Notes: generated from the letters alone by a model not told the origin. Positions 51,502 to 62,299 are shown, counted from the first letter of the stretch. The stretch is 62,588 nt of DNA from Burkholderiales bacterium (GCA_021414305.1 JAIOOS010000009.1:1-62588); one strand, 5' to 3'. Numbers and translations are program-made.

Positions 51502-53774
51502 GCCGAACCTCCGACTCGACTTGTCCGCAACCGCCGGTGCGACGCAGCGCCATGCCCGCACGGCCGTGGGCCGGGCCGCCCCTGCGCCGCCCTTTGCGCC
51601 GGCTGCTGGGCCGCGGCGCCCCGCCGTTCCATCGCGCGCTCGACGATCGACGGCCGCTGATGCTGCGCCGTGTCCTCCTGCTGCTGCTCGTTCTCCTGGG
51701 CGCCTGGGTCGGCGCCTCGGCGATGGCCGACGTGCTGCCTCTGCACGGCCAGGGCTTCGAGGAGATCGGCCTGCTGATCCTGTTCGGCATCCTGTTCGGC
51801 TGGATCTCGGCCGGCTTCTGGACCGGGCTGATGGGTGCCTTCGTGCTCCTTCGCGGTCCCGGCCGCGACCCGCTGACGCGCGGCGTCGCCAGCGCGCCGC
51901 TTCTGCCGCTCGATCCAACCGTGCGCACGGCCATCGTCATGCCGATCTGCAACGAGGACGTGCCCACCGTGTTCGGCGGGCTCGCGGCGACGATCGATTC
52001 CCTGCGCGCCACCGGCGAGTCATCGGCCTTCGACGTGTTCGTCCTCAGCGACAGCAACGACCCCGACATCCGCGCCGCCGAGCAGGCCGCCTGGAACGAC
52101 CTCGCCGCGCGGCTCGCGGAGGAGTCCGACGCCGACCCGCAGGCGCTGCGCCTGCACTACCGCTGGCGGCAGCGCCGCACCCAGCGCAAGGCCGGCAACG
52201 TCGCCGACTTCTGCCGCCGCTGGGGCGCAGCCTATCGCTACTTCGTGGTCCTCGACGCCGACAGCGTGATGACCGGCGAGTGCCTGACGACGCTGGTGCG
52301 CATGATGCAGGCCCACCCCGACGCCGGCATCATCCAGACCGCGCCGCGCGCGGCCGGCCACGACACCTTCCACGCCCGGGTGCAGCAGTTCTGCGCCCGC
52401 GCCTACGGGCCGCTGTTCACCGCCGGCATGCGCTTCTGGCAGCTCGGCGAGTCGCATTACTGGGGCCACAACGCGATCCTGCGCATGGACCCGTTCCTGA
52501 GCCACTGCGCGCTGGCGCCGATCGAAGGCTCGGGGTCGCTCTCCGGCCACATCCTTTCCCACGACTTCGTCGAGGCGGCCCTGATGCGTCGCGCCGGCTG
52601 GAAGGTCTGGGTCGCCGACGAGCTCGACGGCAGCTACGAGCAGGTGCCGCCCAACCTGCTCGCCGAGTTGCAGCGCGACCGGCGCTGGTGCCACGGCAAC
52701 CTGCAGAACTCGCGCCTGATGTTCGAGCCTGGGCTGCATCCGGTGCACCGCACCGCATTCCTCACCGGCGTGCTCGCCTACGCGTCGTCGCCTCTCTGGC
52801 TCGCTTTCCTGCTGCTTTCGACGCTGCTCTTCGCCCGCCAATCCGGCGTCGACCCGGCCTACTTCATCGAGCCGAACCAGCTCTTCCCGATCTGGCCGAC
52901 GGTCAACCTCAAGCTGATGCTGACGCTGTTCGGCCTCACCGCCGTGCTCCTGTTCGCGCCGAAGATCCTCTCCCTGGTGGCGATCGTCGCCCGCGGCGAG
53001 GCCAGGCGCTTCGGCGGCACCGGCCGACTGCTGGGCAGCGCGGCCATCGAGTTCGCCCATTCGCTCTTGCTCGCGCCGGTGCGCATGCTGTTCCACACCC
53101 AGTTCGTGCTCGCCGCCCTGACCGGCTGGCGGCTCGACTGGAAGTCGCCGCCGCGCGACGATGCCGCCACCGGCTGGCGCGAAGCCGCCCTGCGTCACGG
53201 GGCGCATACCGTGCTCGCGCTGCTCTGGATCGTGGTCATCGTCGTCAGCAGCGACAGCTTCGCCTGGTGGCTGACGCCGATCCTGCTCGGCCTGCTCTCG
53301 GCCGTGCCGATGTCGGTGTGGGGCAGCCGCGTCGCCGCCGGTCGTGCCCTGCGCCGGCGCGGCCTGCTGCTGACGCCGGAGGAGTTGCGCCAGCCGCGCG
53401 TGCTGGCCGCGGCCGAACGCGAGGCCGCGGCTGTCGCCAACCGGCTCGCCAGCTTCAAGAGCGCCGTCGGCGCCGCCACCGATCACGCCCGGGTCGCTGC
53501 CGCGCTGCCGCTGCGGCCGACGCCTTCCGCCGCGAAGGCCGCGGCCGAAGCGCAACGCGTCGAACATGCCCTGCGCGAAGGGCCTGACGCGCTCTCCGTG
53601 GAAGAGCGCTTTCGCCTGCTGTCGAGCCGCAACGCGTTGGCACAGTTGCGCGCCGAGGTCGTGGCGCACCGAGCGCATCCCGACTGGTGGATCGCGGCCG
53701 TGCCGCCGCCGCCGGAAGCAGAGAGTCCTGCGCCGATTCGCGAGATCGAGGGCGTGCTCGCCGAGAGCGTCTGA
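51498..53774 (+). CDS. opgH: Glucans biosynthesis glucosyltransferase OpgH/MdoH
   Basis: Inner-membrane GT2-family enzyme making the beta-1,2-glucan backbone from UDP-glucose. The protein has 758 residues, shorter than the roughly 850 of E. coli, mostly at the N-terminus. Two helices (about residues 55-77 and 88-115) lead to the cytoplasmic transferase domain with AIVMPICNED, FVVLDADSVM and the QRDRRWCHGN motif, then several C-terminal helices. The cytoplasmic tail is Ala-rich. It is coupled to opgG by a 4-bp overlap. Confidence 0.96.
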   Translation: MSRTSDSTCPQPPVRRSAMPARPWAGPPLRRPLRRLLGRGAPPFHRALDDRRPLMLRRVLLLLLVLLGAWVGASAMADVLPLHGQGFEEIGLLILFGILFGWISAGFWTGLMGAFVLLRGPGRDPLTRGVASAPLLPLDPTVRTAIVMPICNEDVPTVFGGLAATIDSLRATGESSAFDVFVLSDSNDPDIRAAEQAAWNDLAARLAEESDADPQALRLHYRWRQRRTQRKAGNVADFCRRWGAAYRYFVVLDADSVMTGECLTTLVRMMQAHPDAGIIQTAPRAAGHDTFHARVQQFCARAYGPLFTAGMRFWQLGESHYWGHNAILRMDPFLSHCALAPIEGSGSLSGHILSHDFVEAALMRRAGWKVWVADELDGSYEQVPPNLLAELQRDRRWCHGNLQNSRLMFEPGLHPVHRTAFLTGVLAYASSPLWLAFLLLSTLLFARQSGVDPAYFIEPNQLFPIWPTVNLKLMLTLFGLTAVLLFAPKILSLVAIVARGEARRFGGTGRLLGSAAIEFAHSLLLAPVRMLFHTQFVLAALTGWRLDWKSPPRDDAATGWREAALRHGAHTVLALLWIVVIVVSSDSFAWWLTPILLGLLSAVPMSVWGSRVAAGRALRRRGLLLTPEELRQPRVLAAAEREAAAVANRLASFKSAVGAATDHARVAAALPLRPTPSAAKAAAEAQRVEHALREGPDALSVEERFRLLSSRNALAQLRAEVVAHRAHPDWWIAAVPPPPEAESPAPIREIEGVLAESV

Positions 53775-53813
53775 CCGGTCGGCCGGTTTACCATGGTCGG
53801 GCGCTTTCCGATC

Positions 53814-54275
53814 ATGGCCGACGACATTCCGACCCTTCGCCGCATCCTGCGTTCCGCCCGGACCCTGGCGATCGTCGGTCTCTCGGCCGAGTGGCACCGG
53901 CCGAGCTTCTTCGCCGCCAAGTACATGCAGGAGCACGGCTACCGGATCATTCCCGTGAACCCGCGCTATTCCGAGATCCTCGGCGAGCGCTGTCATGCGA
54001 GCCTGGAGACGATCGACGTTCCCGTCGACATCGTCGACGTGTTCCGCCGCACCGAAGACGTCCTGCCGATCGCTCGCCAGGCGATCGCGATCGGCGCCAA
54101 GTGCCTGTGGCAGCAGATCGGCGTGAAGAACGTCGAAGCGGCGCAGCTCGCCGCCGCGGCCGGGCTCGACACGGTGATGGACCGCTGCGTCAAGATCGAG
54201 CACGCGCGCCTGTTCGGCGGGCTGCACTGGGCCGGAGTCAACACCGGCGTGGTCTCGGCGCGGCGCGGGCACTGA
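53814..54275 (+). CDS. CoA-binding protein (YccU-like Rossmann domain)
   Basis: A 153-residue stand-alone CoA-binding domain like E. coli YccU. Key segments are TLAIVGLSAEWHRPSF, YRIIPVNPRY, DVFRRTEDV, and the C-terminal MDRCVKIEHARL. Its precise role is unknown. I chose the ATG at 53814 (MADDIPTLRR), close to the conserved start; an ATG at 53793 would add seven residues. It precedes metY by 10 bp. Confidence 0.88.
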   Translation: MADDIPTLRRILRSARTLAIVGLSAEWHRPSFFAAKYMQEHGYRIIPVNPRYSEILGERCHASLETIDVPVDIVDVFRRTEDVLPIARQAIAIGAKCLWQQIGVKNVEAAQLAAAAGLDTVMDRCVKIEHARLFGGLHWAGVNTGVVSARRGH

Positions 54276-54285
54276 AGGCACGAGC

Positions 54286-55587
54286 ATGGCCGACCATGTG
54301 TTCCAGCCCGAGACCCTGGCGATCCATGCCGGGCAGATTCCCGACGCGGTCACCGGCGCACGGGCGCTGCCGATCTACCAGACGACGAGCTTCGTCTTCG
54401 ACAGCGCCGACCACGCCGCGAGCCTGTTCAACCTGCAGACCTTCGGCAACGTCTACTCGCGGCTCTCCAACCCGACCGTGGCCGCGCTCGAGGAGCGCGT
54501 CGCCGCGCTCGAAGGCGGGCGCGCCGGCCTGGCCTCGGCGAGCGGCATGGCGGCCGAGGCGATCGCCCTGCTGACGCTCCTGAGCCAGGGCGATCACGTC
54601 GTCGCCGCCGGCGCGCTCTACGGCGGCACGGTCAGCATGCTCGCGGTCAACCTCGAGAAGCTCGGCATCTCCACCACCTTCGTCGACGCGTCGTCGCCCG
54701 AGGCCTTCGCCGCGGCGATCCGGCCGAACACCCGGGCGCTGTTCGCCGAGAGCATCGGCAACCCGAGCCTCGCGGTGCTCGACATCGCTGCCGTCGCCGA
54801 TGTGGCGCATGCGCACGGCGTGCCGCTGCTGATCGACAACACGGTGCCGTCGCCGTTTCTCTGCAACCCGATCCGCTTCGGCGCCGACATCGTCGTCCAC
54901 TCCGCCACCAAGTACCTCGGCGGCCACGGCACCACGCTGGCCGGGGTGATGGTGGAGAGCGGCCGCTTCCCCTGGGACAACGGCAAGTTCCCGGGCATGA
55001 CCGAGCCGTCGAAGGGCTACCACGGCGTCAAGTTCTACGAGACCTTCGGCGACTTCGGCTTCAGCATGCGCGCGCGGATGGAGACGCTGCGCGTCTACGG
55101 CGCCGCGCTCTCGCCGATGAGCGCCTGGCAGATCCTGCAGGGCGTCGAGACGCTGCCCCTGCGGATGGAGCGGCACTGCGCCAACGCCCTGGCGGTCGCC
55201 GCGTTCCTGCGCGGCCACAAGCGGGTGCGCTGGGTCAACTATCCGGGCCTCGCCGATCACCCGCAGCACGCGCTCGTCGCCCGGCAGATGCGCGCCATCG
55301 GCGGCCGGCCGGGCGCCTCGGGCCTGCTCGCCTTCGGCGTCGAGGGCGGCCTGGCGGCGGGGGTGCGCTTCATCGAGGCGGCGCGTTTCATGAGCCATCT
55401 CGCCAACATCGGCGACACCCGCACGCTGATCATCCATCCCGCCTCGACCACGCACCGCCAGCTCGACGACGCCCAGCAGCTCGCCGCCGGCGTGCAGCCC
55501 GACATGGTGCGGCTCTCGGTCGGGCTCGAGCACATCGACGACATCCTCTGGGACATCGACCAGGCGCTCGAGGCCAGCGCCGGCTGA
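54286..55587 (+). CDS. metY: O-acetylhomoserine sulfhydrylase (MetY-type)
   Basis: PLP enzyme that combines O-acetylhomoserine with sulfide to give homocysteine. It has 433 residues, longer than cystathionine gamma-synthase and typical for MetY. The PLP lysine is K209 in HSATKYLGGHGT. LAIHAGQIPD, NVYSRLSNPT and the C-terminal HPASTTHRQL and RLSVGLEHIDDI are typical. Together with hom at 24 kb it gives a route towards methionine. Confidence 0.94.
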   Translation: MADHVFQPETLAIHAGQIPDAVTGARALPIYQTTSFVFDSADHAASLFNLQTFGNVYSRLSNPTVAALEERVAALEGGRAGLASASGMAAEAIALLTLLSQGDHVVAAGALYGGTVSMLAVNLEKLGISTTFVDASSPEAFAAAIRPNTRALFAESIGNPSLAVLDIAAVADVAHAHGVPLLIDNTVPSPFLCNPIRFGADIVVHSATKYLGGHGTTLAGVMVESGRFPWDNGKFPGMTEPSKGYHGVKFYETFGDFGFSMRARMETLRVYGAALSPMSAWQILQGVETLPLRMERHCANALAVAAFLRGHKRVRWVNYPGLADHPQHALVARQMRAIGGRPGASGLLAFGVEGGLAAGVRFIEAARFMSHLANIGDTRTLIIHPASTTHRQLDDAQQLAAGVQPDMVRLSVGLEHIDDILWDIDQALEASAG

Positions 55588-55628
55588 GCGGCCGCGCGTA
55601 ACATGGCTTCGCCCCAGGGGGACGGACC

Positions 55629-57281
55629 ATGAACATCTACGAGCAGGACCTCGGCAAGACCGCGGCGAACTACGTGCCGCTGTCGCCGGTGAGCTTCGTC
55701 GAGCGCAGCGCCGAGGTGTTCGGCGACCTCGAGTCGGTGGTCCATGGCCAGCGGCGCTACCGCTGGAAGGAAACCCGCGATCGCGCCGCGCGGCTGGCCG
55801 CGGCGCTCGCCTCGTTCGGCGTCGGCCGCGGCACCACGGTGAGCGCGATGCTGCACAACACGCCCGAGATGGTCGAGGCGCACTACGCCGTGCCTGCGCT
55901 CAACGCGGTGCTCAACACGCTCAACACGCGGCTCGACGCCTCGCTGCTCGCCTGGCAGATGAACCACTGCGAGACCGCGGTGCTGCTCACCGACCGCGAG
56001 CTCGCGCCGACGATGGCGGCGGCCCTGCGCCTGCTGCGCGACGAGCACGGCCGCACGCCGCTCGTCATCGACGTCTGCGACAGCGAGTACGCCGGCCCCG
56101 GCGAGCGCCTCGGCGAGTTCGAGTACGAGGCGCTGCTCGAGGCGCACAAGCCGCTCGCCGTGCTCGCCGGCCCCCGCGACGAGTGGGACGCGATCGCCGT
56201 CTCCTACACCTCGGGCACGACCGGCGACCCGAAGGGCGTGGTCACGCATCACCGCGGCGCCTATCTCAATTCAGTGTGCAACGCCGCCACCTGGACCCTG
56301 CCGCACTTTCCCCGCTACCTGTGGACGCTGCCGATGTTTCACTGCAACGGCTGGTGCTTCCCGTGGACGGTGGCGATGCTCGGCGGCACCCACGTCTGCC
56401 TGAGGAAGGTGGAGGCCGCGGCGATCTTCGAGGCGATCCGCAACGAGCGCGTCGACCACTACTGCGCCGCGCCCATCGTCCACAACCTGCTGCTCGCCGC
56501 GCCCGACGCGATGCGCGCCGGCATCGGCCAGAAGGTGAGGGCGATGGTCGCGGGTGCGGCGCCGCCCGCCTCGATGATCGAGGGCATGGCGCGGATCGGC
56601 TTCGAGATCACCCACGTCTACGGACTGACCGAGGTCTACGGACCGGCGTCGGTGGCGGTCAAGCGGCCGGCCTGGAGCGAGGAGACGCTCTCGGAGCAGA
56701 CCCGCCTCAACGGCCGCCAGGGCGTGCGCTACGCCCTCGAGGAGGGCATGACGGTGATGGACCCGGCGCAGATGCGCGAGGTGCCGGCCGATGGCCAGAC
56801 CATGGGAGAGATCATGTTCCGCGGCAACATCGTCATGAACGGCTACCTGAAGAACGCCAAGGCCACTGCGGAGGCGTTCGCCGGCGGCTGGTTCCACACC
56901 GGCGACCTCGCGGTGCTCGAGCCCGATCGCTACGTGAAGATCAAGGACCGGAGCAAGGACATCATCATCTCGGGCGGCGAGAACATCAGCTCGCTCGAGG
57001 TCGAGGATGCGCTCTATCGGCACCCGGCCGTGCTCGCCTGCGCGGTGGTCGCGCGGCCCGACCCGAAGTGGGGCGAGGCGCCGCTCGCCTATGTCGAGCT
57101 GCGCGCCGGCGCCGAGGTCGACGCGGCGACGCTGATCGCGCATTGCAAGTCGCTGCTCGCCGGCTACAAGGTGCCGCGCGACATCCGCTTCGAGGCCATC
57201 CCCAAGACCTCGACCGGCAAGATCCAGAAGTTCCAGCTGCGCGAGCGTGCCCGCTCGGCCGCGGCGATCGACCAGGAGTAG
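55629..57281 (+). CDS. Fatty acyl-CoA ligase (AMP-binding)
   Basis: A 550-residue adenylate-forming acyl-CoA synthetase. The P-loop-like motif is SYTSGTTGDPKGV; YGLTEVYGP, the WFHTGDLAVLE hinge region, RSKDIIISGGENISS, and the catalytic lysine in KTSTGKIQKFQLR complete the set. It resembles medium-chain and methylmercaptopropionyl-type ligases. It starts near a GGGGGACGGA site and is followed after 3 bp by an enoyl-CoA hydratase gene, which points to beta-oxidation of an activated acid. Confidence 0.92.
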   Translation: MNIYEQDLGKTAANYVPLSPVSFVERSAEVFGDLESVVHGQRRYRWKETRDRAARLAAALASFGVGRGTTVSAMLHNTPEMVEAHYAVPALNAVLNTLNTRLDASLLAWQMNHCETAVLLTDRELAPTMAAALRLLRDEHGRTPLVIDVCDSEYAGPGERLGEFEYEALLEAHKPLAVLAGPRDEWDAIAVSYTSGTTGDPKGVVTHHRGAYLNSVCNAATWTLPHFPRYLWTLPMFHCNGWCFPWTVAMLGGTHVCLRKVEAAAIFEAIRNERVDHYCAAPIVHNLLLAAPDAMRAGIGQKVRAMVAGAAPPASMIEGMARIGFEITHVYGLTEVYGPASVAVKRPAWSEETLSEQTRLNGRQGVRYALEEGMTVMDPAQMREVPADGQTMGEIMFRGNIVMNGYLKNAKATAEAFAGGWFHTGDLAVLEPDRYVKIKDRSKDIIISGGENISSLEVEDALYRHPAVLACAVVARPDPKWGEAPLAYVELRAGAEVDAATLIAHCKSLLAGYKVPRDIRFEAIPKTSTGKIQKFQLRERARSAAAIDQE

Positions 57282-57284
57282 ACG

Positions 57285-58085
57285 ATGACCGATACCGCTG
57301 TGGGCGAGAGCGCCCCGTTCGTTCGCCGCGACCGCGACGCTCGCGGCGTGGTGCGTCTCACGCTGAACCGGCCGCAGTCGTTCAACGCCCTCAGCACCGG
57401 CATGCTCGAGGCGCTGCAGGCCGAGCTCGACGCCGTCGCCGGCGACGAGAGCGCGCGCGTCGTCGTCATCGCCGCCGAAGGCAAGGCGTTCTCCGCCGGT
57501 CACGACCTGAAGCAGATGCGCGCCGAGCCCTCGCTCGGCTACTACGAGGCGCTGTTCGCGCAGTGCGCGAGGATGATGCTGACGATCCAGCGGCTGCCGG
57601 TGCCGGTGATCGCGCAGGTCGAAGGCATCGCCACGGCGGCCGGCTGCCAGCTCGTCGCCGCCTGCGACCTGGCGGTCGCCGCGAGCACTGCCCGGTTCGC
57701 CGTCAGCGGCATCAACTTCGGCCTGTTCTGCTCGTCGCCCAGCGTTCCCCTGTCGCGCAACCTGGCGAGGAAGGCGGCGTTCGAGATGCTCGTCACCGGC
57801 GACTTCATCTCGGCCGAGGACGCCAGGGCGAAGGGGCTGGTCAACCGCGTCGCCGCGCCGGGAGCGGTGGATGCCGAAGTCGAGACGCTGGTCGCGGCGA
57901 TCGTGGCCAAGCCCCGGGTCGCGGTGGCGATGGGCAAGGACCTCTTCTACCGCCAGCTCGAGGTCGGCGTCGAGGCCGCGTACGAGGACGCCGGCCGGAC
58001 GATGGCCTGCAACATGATGGACGAGGCGGCGCTCGAGGGCGTGCAGGCCTTCATCGACAAGCGCAAGCCCGCCTGGGCCGCCTAG
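57285..58085 (+). CDS. Enoyl-CoA hydratase/isomerase family protein
   Basis: A 266-residue crotonase-fold enzyme. The oxyanion-hole motif is FSAGHDLKQM near residue 66, and IATAAGCQLVAACDLAVAA gives the second backbone donor. The position of the usual catalytic Glu in hydratases is not obvious by eye (FGLFCSSPSVPLSRN segment), so isomerase or thioesterase activity is possible. It is co-transcribed with the acyl-CoA ligase. Confidence 0.9.
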   Translation: MTDTAVGESAPFVRRDRDARGVVRLTLNRPQSFNALSTGMLEALQAELDAVAGDESARVVVIAAEGKAFSAGHDLKQMRAEPSLGYYEALFAQCARMMLTIQRLPVPVIAQVEGIATAAGCQLVAACDLAVAASTARFAVSGINFGLFCSSPSVPLSRNLARKAAFEMLVTGDFISAEDARAKGLVNRVAAPGAVDAEVETLVAAIVAKPRVAVAMGKDLFYRQLEVGVEAAYEDAGRTMACNMMDEAALEGVQAFIDKRKPAWAA

Positions 58086-58110
58086 CGGGCGTTGCGCTCG
58101 TTTCCCGCAG

Positions 58111-58126
58111 GGTTGTCCGGACAACC
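58111..58126. promoter_or_regulatory. Perfect 16-bp palindrome, candidate LacI-type operator
   Basis: GGTTGTCCGGACAACC is a perfect palindrome with a central CpG, the form bound by LacI-family regulators. It lies 15 bp upstream of the -35 box of the sugar-transporter promoter and 90 bp before the start of the binding-protein gene. No LacI gene is in the window; one may lie past the right edge. Confidence 0.6.
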
Positions 58127-58141
58127 GTCGCTAACTCCGGA

Positions 58142-58170
58142 TTGAGACTTGCTCTCCCTTCCGGTATGGT
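58142..58170 (+). promoter_or_regulatory. Sigma-70 promoter for the sugar ABC operon
   Basis: TTGAGA (58142-58147) and TATGGT (58165-58170) are separated by 17 bp, four of six matches in each box including the key bases. The spacing to the downstream ATG (46 bp) and to the palindrome upstream fits a regulated operon promoter. Confidence 0.6.
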
Positions 58171-58216
58171 TTTCGCCGGTTCGAAGCATGCGTTTCACGA
58201 TCCCAAGGAGACACGA

Positions 58217-59587
58217 ATGAGGAAGACGATCGCCGGCATCATCGCCGGCTGCGCACTCGCCTTCGCCGGCCAGGCGATGGCCCAGGAGAAGCTCACGGTC
58301 TGGTGGGTGAAGGGCTTCTACAAGTCCGAGGACGATGCCCTTTTCGCCGCGATCAAGAAGTTCGAGGCCAAGCATCCCAAGGTCAAGATCGAGCTCTCGC
58401 AGTACCCGGTGCAGGACATGATCCCCAAGACCGTGGCCGCGCTCGACTCCGGCAGCCCGCCCGACGTTGCCTATGCCGACGTCTACGACTTCCAGGTCAC
58501 CGCCAAGTGGGCCTTCGAAGGCAAGCTCGAAGACGTGACCAGCGTGATCGATCCGATCCGCGGCAAGTTCGAGCCGAATGCCCTCTCGACCACCTTCCTC
58601 TACAACGACCAGACGAAGAGCCGCGCCTACTACGCCTACCCGATCAAGCAGCAGACGATGCACGTCGAGTACTGGCTCGACATGCTCCAGGATGCCGGCT
58701 TCAAGGAGTCGGACATCCCGACCACCTGGAAGGAGTACTGGAGCTTCTGGTGCGACAAGGTCCAGCCGGCCTACCGGCAGAAGACCGGCAACCGCGCCTT
58801 CGGCATCGGCCAGCCGCTCGGCGTCGATTCGAGCGACTCGTTCTTCTCGTTCCTCACCTTCATGGACGCGTACAACGTCAAGCTGGTCAACGACAGCGGC
58901 AAGCTGCTGGTCGACGACCCGACCGTGCGCCAGGGCCTGATCAACGCGCTCACCGACTACACGGCCGTGTACAGCAAGGGCTGCTCGCCGCCTTCGAGCA
59001 CGAGCTGGAAGGATCCGGACAACAACGTCGCCTTCTTCAACAAGACGACGGTGATGACCCACAACGCCACCATCTCGATCGCGGCAAAGTGGCTTGACGA
59101 CGCCAACAACGCGACCCTCACCGAGGCGCAGCGCGCCACCGCCCTGAAGAACTACAAGGAGCTGGTGCGCACGGCGGGCTTTCCGAGCAAGCCCGACGGC
59201 AGCAAGATGGTCTATCGCGCGGCGGTCAAGACCGGCGTGATCTTCAAGGACGGCAAGAACAAGGCGGCGGCGAAGCAGTTCGTCGCCTTCCTGCTCGACG
59301 AGTCGAACCTCACGCCGTACGTGGAAGGCTCGCTCGGCCGCTGGTTCCCGGTGACCAAGGCGGCGCAGCAGAGCGCTTTCTGGAAGGCCGACAACCATCG
59401 CCTCTCGGTCTACAACCAGTTCATGAGCGGCACGGTGCCGTTCGAATTCACCAAGAACTACAAGTTCACGGTGCTGAACAACGAGAACGTCTGGGCCAAG
59501 GCCGCCAACCGCATCCTCAACGAGAAGGTGCCGATCGACAAGGCCACCGACGAGATGATCGCGCGCATCAAGGCGGTCGCGAACTGA
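58217..59587 (+). CDS. Carbohydrate ABC transporter substrate-binding protein
   Basis: Periplasmic binding protein of 456 residues in the MalE/UgpB-like class. The signal peptide is residues 1-22 (GIIAGCALAFAGQAMA), cleaved before QEKLTVWW. The aromatic WW at the mature N-terminus and the TTVMTHNATISIAAKW segment are typical of sugar-binding proteins. AAGGAG lies 6 nt before the ATG. It heads an operon with two permeases, an ATPase and a GH13 phosphorylase-like gene, which suggests a glucoside such as sucrose or glucosylglycerate; this is inferred from context. Confidence 0.92.
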   Translation: MRKTIAGIIAGCALAFAGQAMAQEKLTVWWVKGFYKSEDDALFAAIKKFEAKHPKVKIELSQYPVQDMIPKTVAALDSGSPPDVAYADVYDFQVTAKWAFEGKLEDVTSVIDPIRGKFEPNALSTTFLYNDQTKSRAYYAYPIKQQTMHVEYWLDMLQDAGFKESDIPTTWKEYWSFWCDKVQPAYRQKTGNRAFGIGQPLGVDSSDSFFSFLTFMDAYNVKLVNDSGKLLVDDPTVRQGLINALTDYTAVYSKGCSPPSSTSWKDPDNNVAFFNKTTVMTHNATISIAAKWLDDANNATLTEAQRATALKNYKELVRTAGFPSKPDGSKMVYRAAVKTGVIFKDGKNKAAAKQFVAFLLDESNLTPYVEGSLGRWFPVTKAAQQSAFWKADNHRLSVYNQFMSGTVPFEFTKNYKFTVLNNENVWAKAANRILNEKVPIDKATDEMIARIKAVAN

Positions 59588-59618
59588 GCGCGGCGGGCTG
59601 GCGGCGAACGAGGCAGGC

Positions 59619-60485
59619 ATGAGCGCCGTCGTCGCCGCCGCACCGCCGCTGCCGGCCCGCTCGCGCGGGCCGGACCGCTGGGCGTTCTGGGGGAGGGTGA
59701 TGGTCCTCCCCTACCTGCTCGTCTTCCTCGTTTTCGTTCTCTACCCGGTCTGCTACGGCCTCTGGCTGGCGCGGCACCCGGCCAGCTACGTCAAGCTGTT
59801 CGACGATCCGATCTTCTTCCGGACGGCGATCAACACGATCTTCTTCATCCTCGTCGCCATCAATCTGAAGATGGTGGTGGCGCTGGTGCTCTCGGGCTTC
59901 CTCATCCAGCAGCGCTGGTGGATCAAGATCCTTTCGCTGATCTTCATCCTGCCGTGGGCGGTGCCGTCGATCCCGACCATCCTTTCGGTGCGCTTCATGC
60001 TCAACCCGGAATGGGGCGTGATCAACAGCACCCTGTTCCACTTGTTCCGCATCGACGGCCCCAACTGGCTCAACGATCCGACGCTCGCGCTCGCCTTCTC
60101 GATGTTGATGCACATCTGGAAGTCGCTTCCGTTCTGGACGCTGATTCTGGTGGCCGGGCGGCTGGCGATTCCCGCGGAGCAGTACGAGGCGGCGTCGGTC
60201 GACGGCGCCACGAGCTGGCAGAAGTTCCGCTTCATCACCTGGCCGGCGATGAAGACGCTCTACCTGACCTCGACCATCCTTTCGATGATCTGGACGCTCG
60301 GCGACTTCAACAGCGTCTACCTGCTCACCGGCGGCGGCCCGGCCGATCTGACCCACGTGCTCGCGACGATAGGCATTCGCTACCTGCGGCTCGACCTCGT
60401 CGACCTGGCGATGGCGTCGATCGTCGTCGCCTTGCCGCTGGTTCTCCCCCTGGTCTACTTCATGATGAAACGGCTTTCCAAATGA
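59619..60485 (+). CDS. Carbohydrate ABC transporter permease (MalF-like)
   Basis: Inner-membrane permease of 288 residues with six helices and the EAA loop YEAASVDGATSWQKF near residue 190. It belongs to the CUT1-type sugar systems. The ATG follows a GAGGCAGG site 31 bp after the binding-protein stop. Its stop overlaps the next permease start (ATGA). Confidence 0.93.
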   Translation: MSAVVAAAPPLPARSRGPDRWAFWGRVMVLPYLLVFLVFVLYPVCYGLWLARHPASYVKLFDDPIFFRTAINTIFFILVAINLKMVVALVLSGFLIQQRWWIKILSLIFILPWAVPSIPTILSVRFMLNPEWGVINSTLFHLFRIDGPNWLNDPTLALAFSMLMHIWKSLPFWTLILVAGRLAIPAEQYEAASVDGATSWQKFRFITWPAMKTLYLTSTILSMIWTLGDFNSVYLLTGGGPADLTHVLATIGIRYLRLDLVDLAMASIVVALPLVLPLVYFMMKRLSK

Positions 60486-61324
60486 AATGGAAGGCCGTCG
60501 CCACCGAAGCGAAGCTGCTGCTGATCGGCATTCCGCTGTTCATCTGGACGATGATCCCGATCTACCACCTGTTCCTGTTCGCGATCTCGGGCCGCGATTC
60601 GGCGACCTCCGGGCGGCTCTGGCCGAAGGAGCCGACGCTGCAGAACTTCGCGCTGGTGTTCGGCGAGAAGCACTTCTACCTCGAGCACTTCTGGCTGCAA
60701 CTCTGGAATTCGCTGATCATCGCCGTCGCGGTCGGCGCGATCACGCTGTTCGTCGCCACCACCGCCGCCTTCGCGATCAGCCGGCTCAAGGTGAAGGGCG
60801 GTCGCACGGTGATGAACCTGGCGCTCTTCACCTACTTCATTCCCGCCGCGTTCCTCGCCGTGCCCATGTACAAGACCATGGGCAACTACGGCCTGCTGAA
60901 CAGCCAGTGGGCCCTCATCCTGGCGATGGTGACGATCGCCTCGCCGTACTGCATCTGGGTGCTGAAGCAGGCCTCCGACAAGCTGCCCTGGGAGCTCGAC
61001 GAGGCGGCGCGCATCGACGGCGCCTCGCCGCTGCAGCTTTTCCGCCTGGTCTACCTGCCGCTGATGACGCCTTCGCTGGTGGCGATCGGCACCTACGCGC
61101 TGTTGCTGGCCTGGAACGAGTACCTGTACGCCTTCCTGCTGCTCTCGAACGACCGCAGCGTCACCCTGGCCGTGGCGCTCGGCAACTTCCTCGCCGCCGA
61201 CGATTCGCCCTGGGAGCTGCTGATGGCCACCGGCCTGATCTACGCGCTGCCGCCGGCGGCGATCTACTACGCATTCAAGCGCTACATGGTTGGCGGCCTC
61301 ACGGCCGGCGCCGTGAAGAGCTAG
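60482..61324 (+). CDS. Carbohydrate ABC transporter permease (MalG-like)
   Basis: Second permease subunit, 280 residues, six helices, EAA loop DEAARIDGASPLQLF near residue 175. The long first periplasmic region and the C-terminal KRYMVGGLTAGAVK are typical of MalG-type proteins of CUT1 transporters. Pairs with the preceding permease. Confidence 0.94.
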   Translation: MKWKAVATEAKLLLIGIPLFIWTMIPIYHLFLFAISGRDSATSGRLWPKEPTLQNFALVFGEKHFYLEHFWLQLWNSLIIAVAVGAITLFVATTAAFAISRLKVKGGRTVMNLALFTYFIPAAFLAVPMYKTMGNYGLLNSQWALILAMVTIASPYCIWVLKQASDKLPWELDEAARIDGASPLQLFRLVYLPLMTPSLVAIGTYALLLAWNEYLYAFLLLSNDRSVTLAVALGNFLAADDSPWELLMATGLIYALPPAAIYYAFKRYMVGGLTAGAVKS

Positions 61325-61342
61325 CCTGAAAGGCCGGGGCGC

Positions 61343-62299
<957 letters not shown>

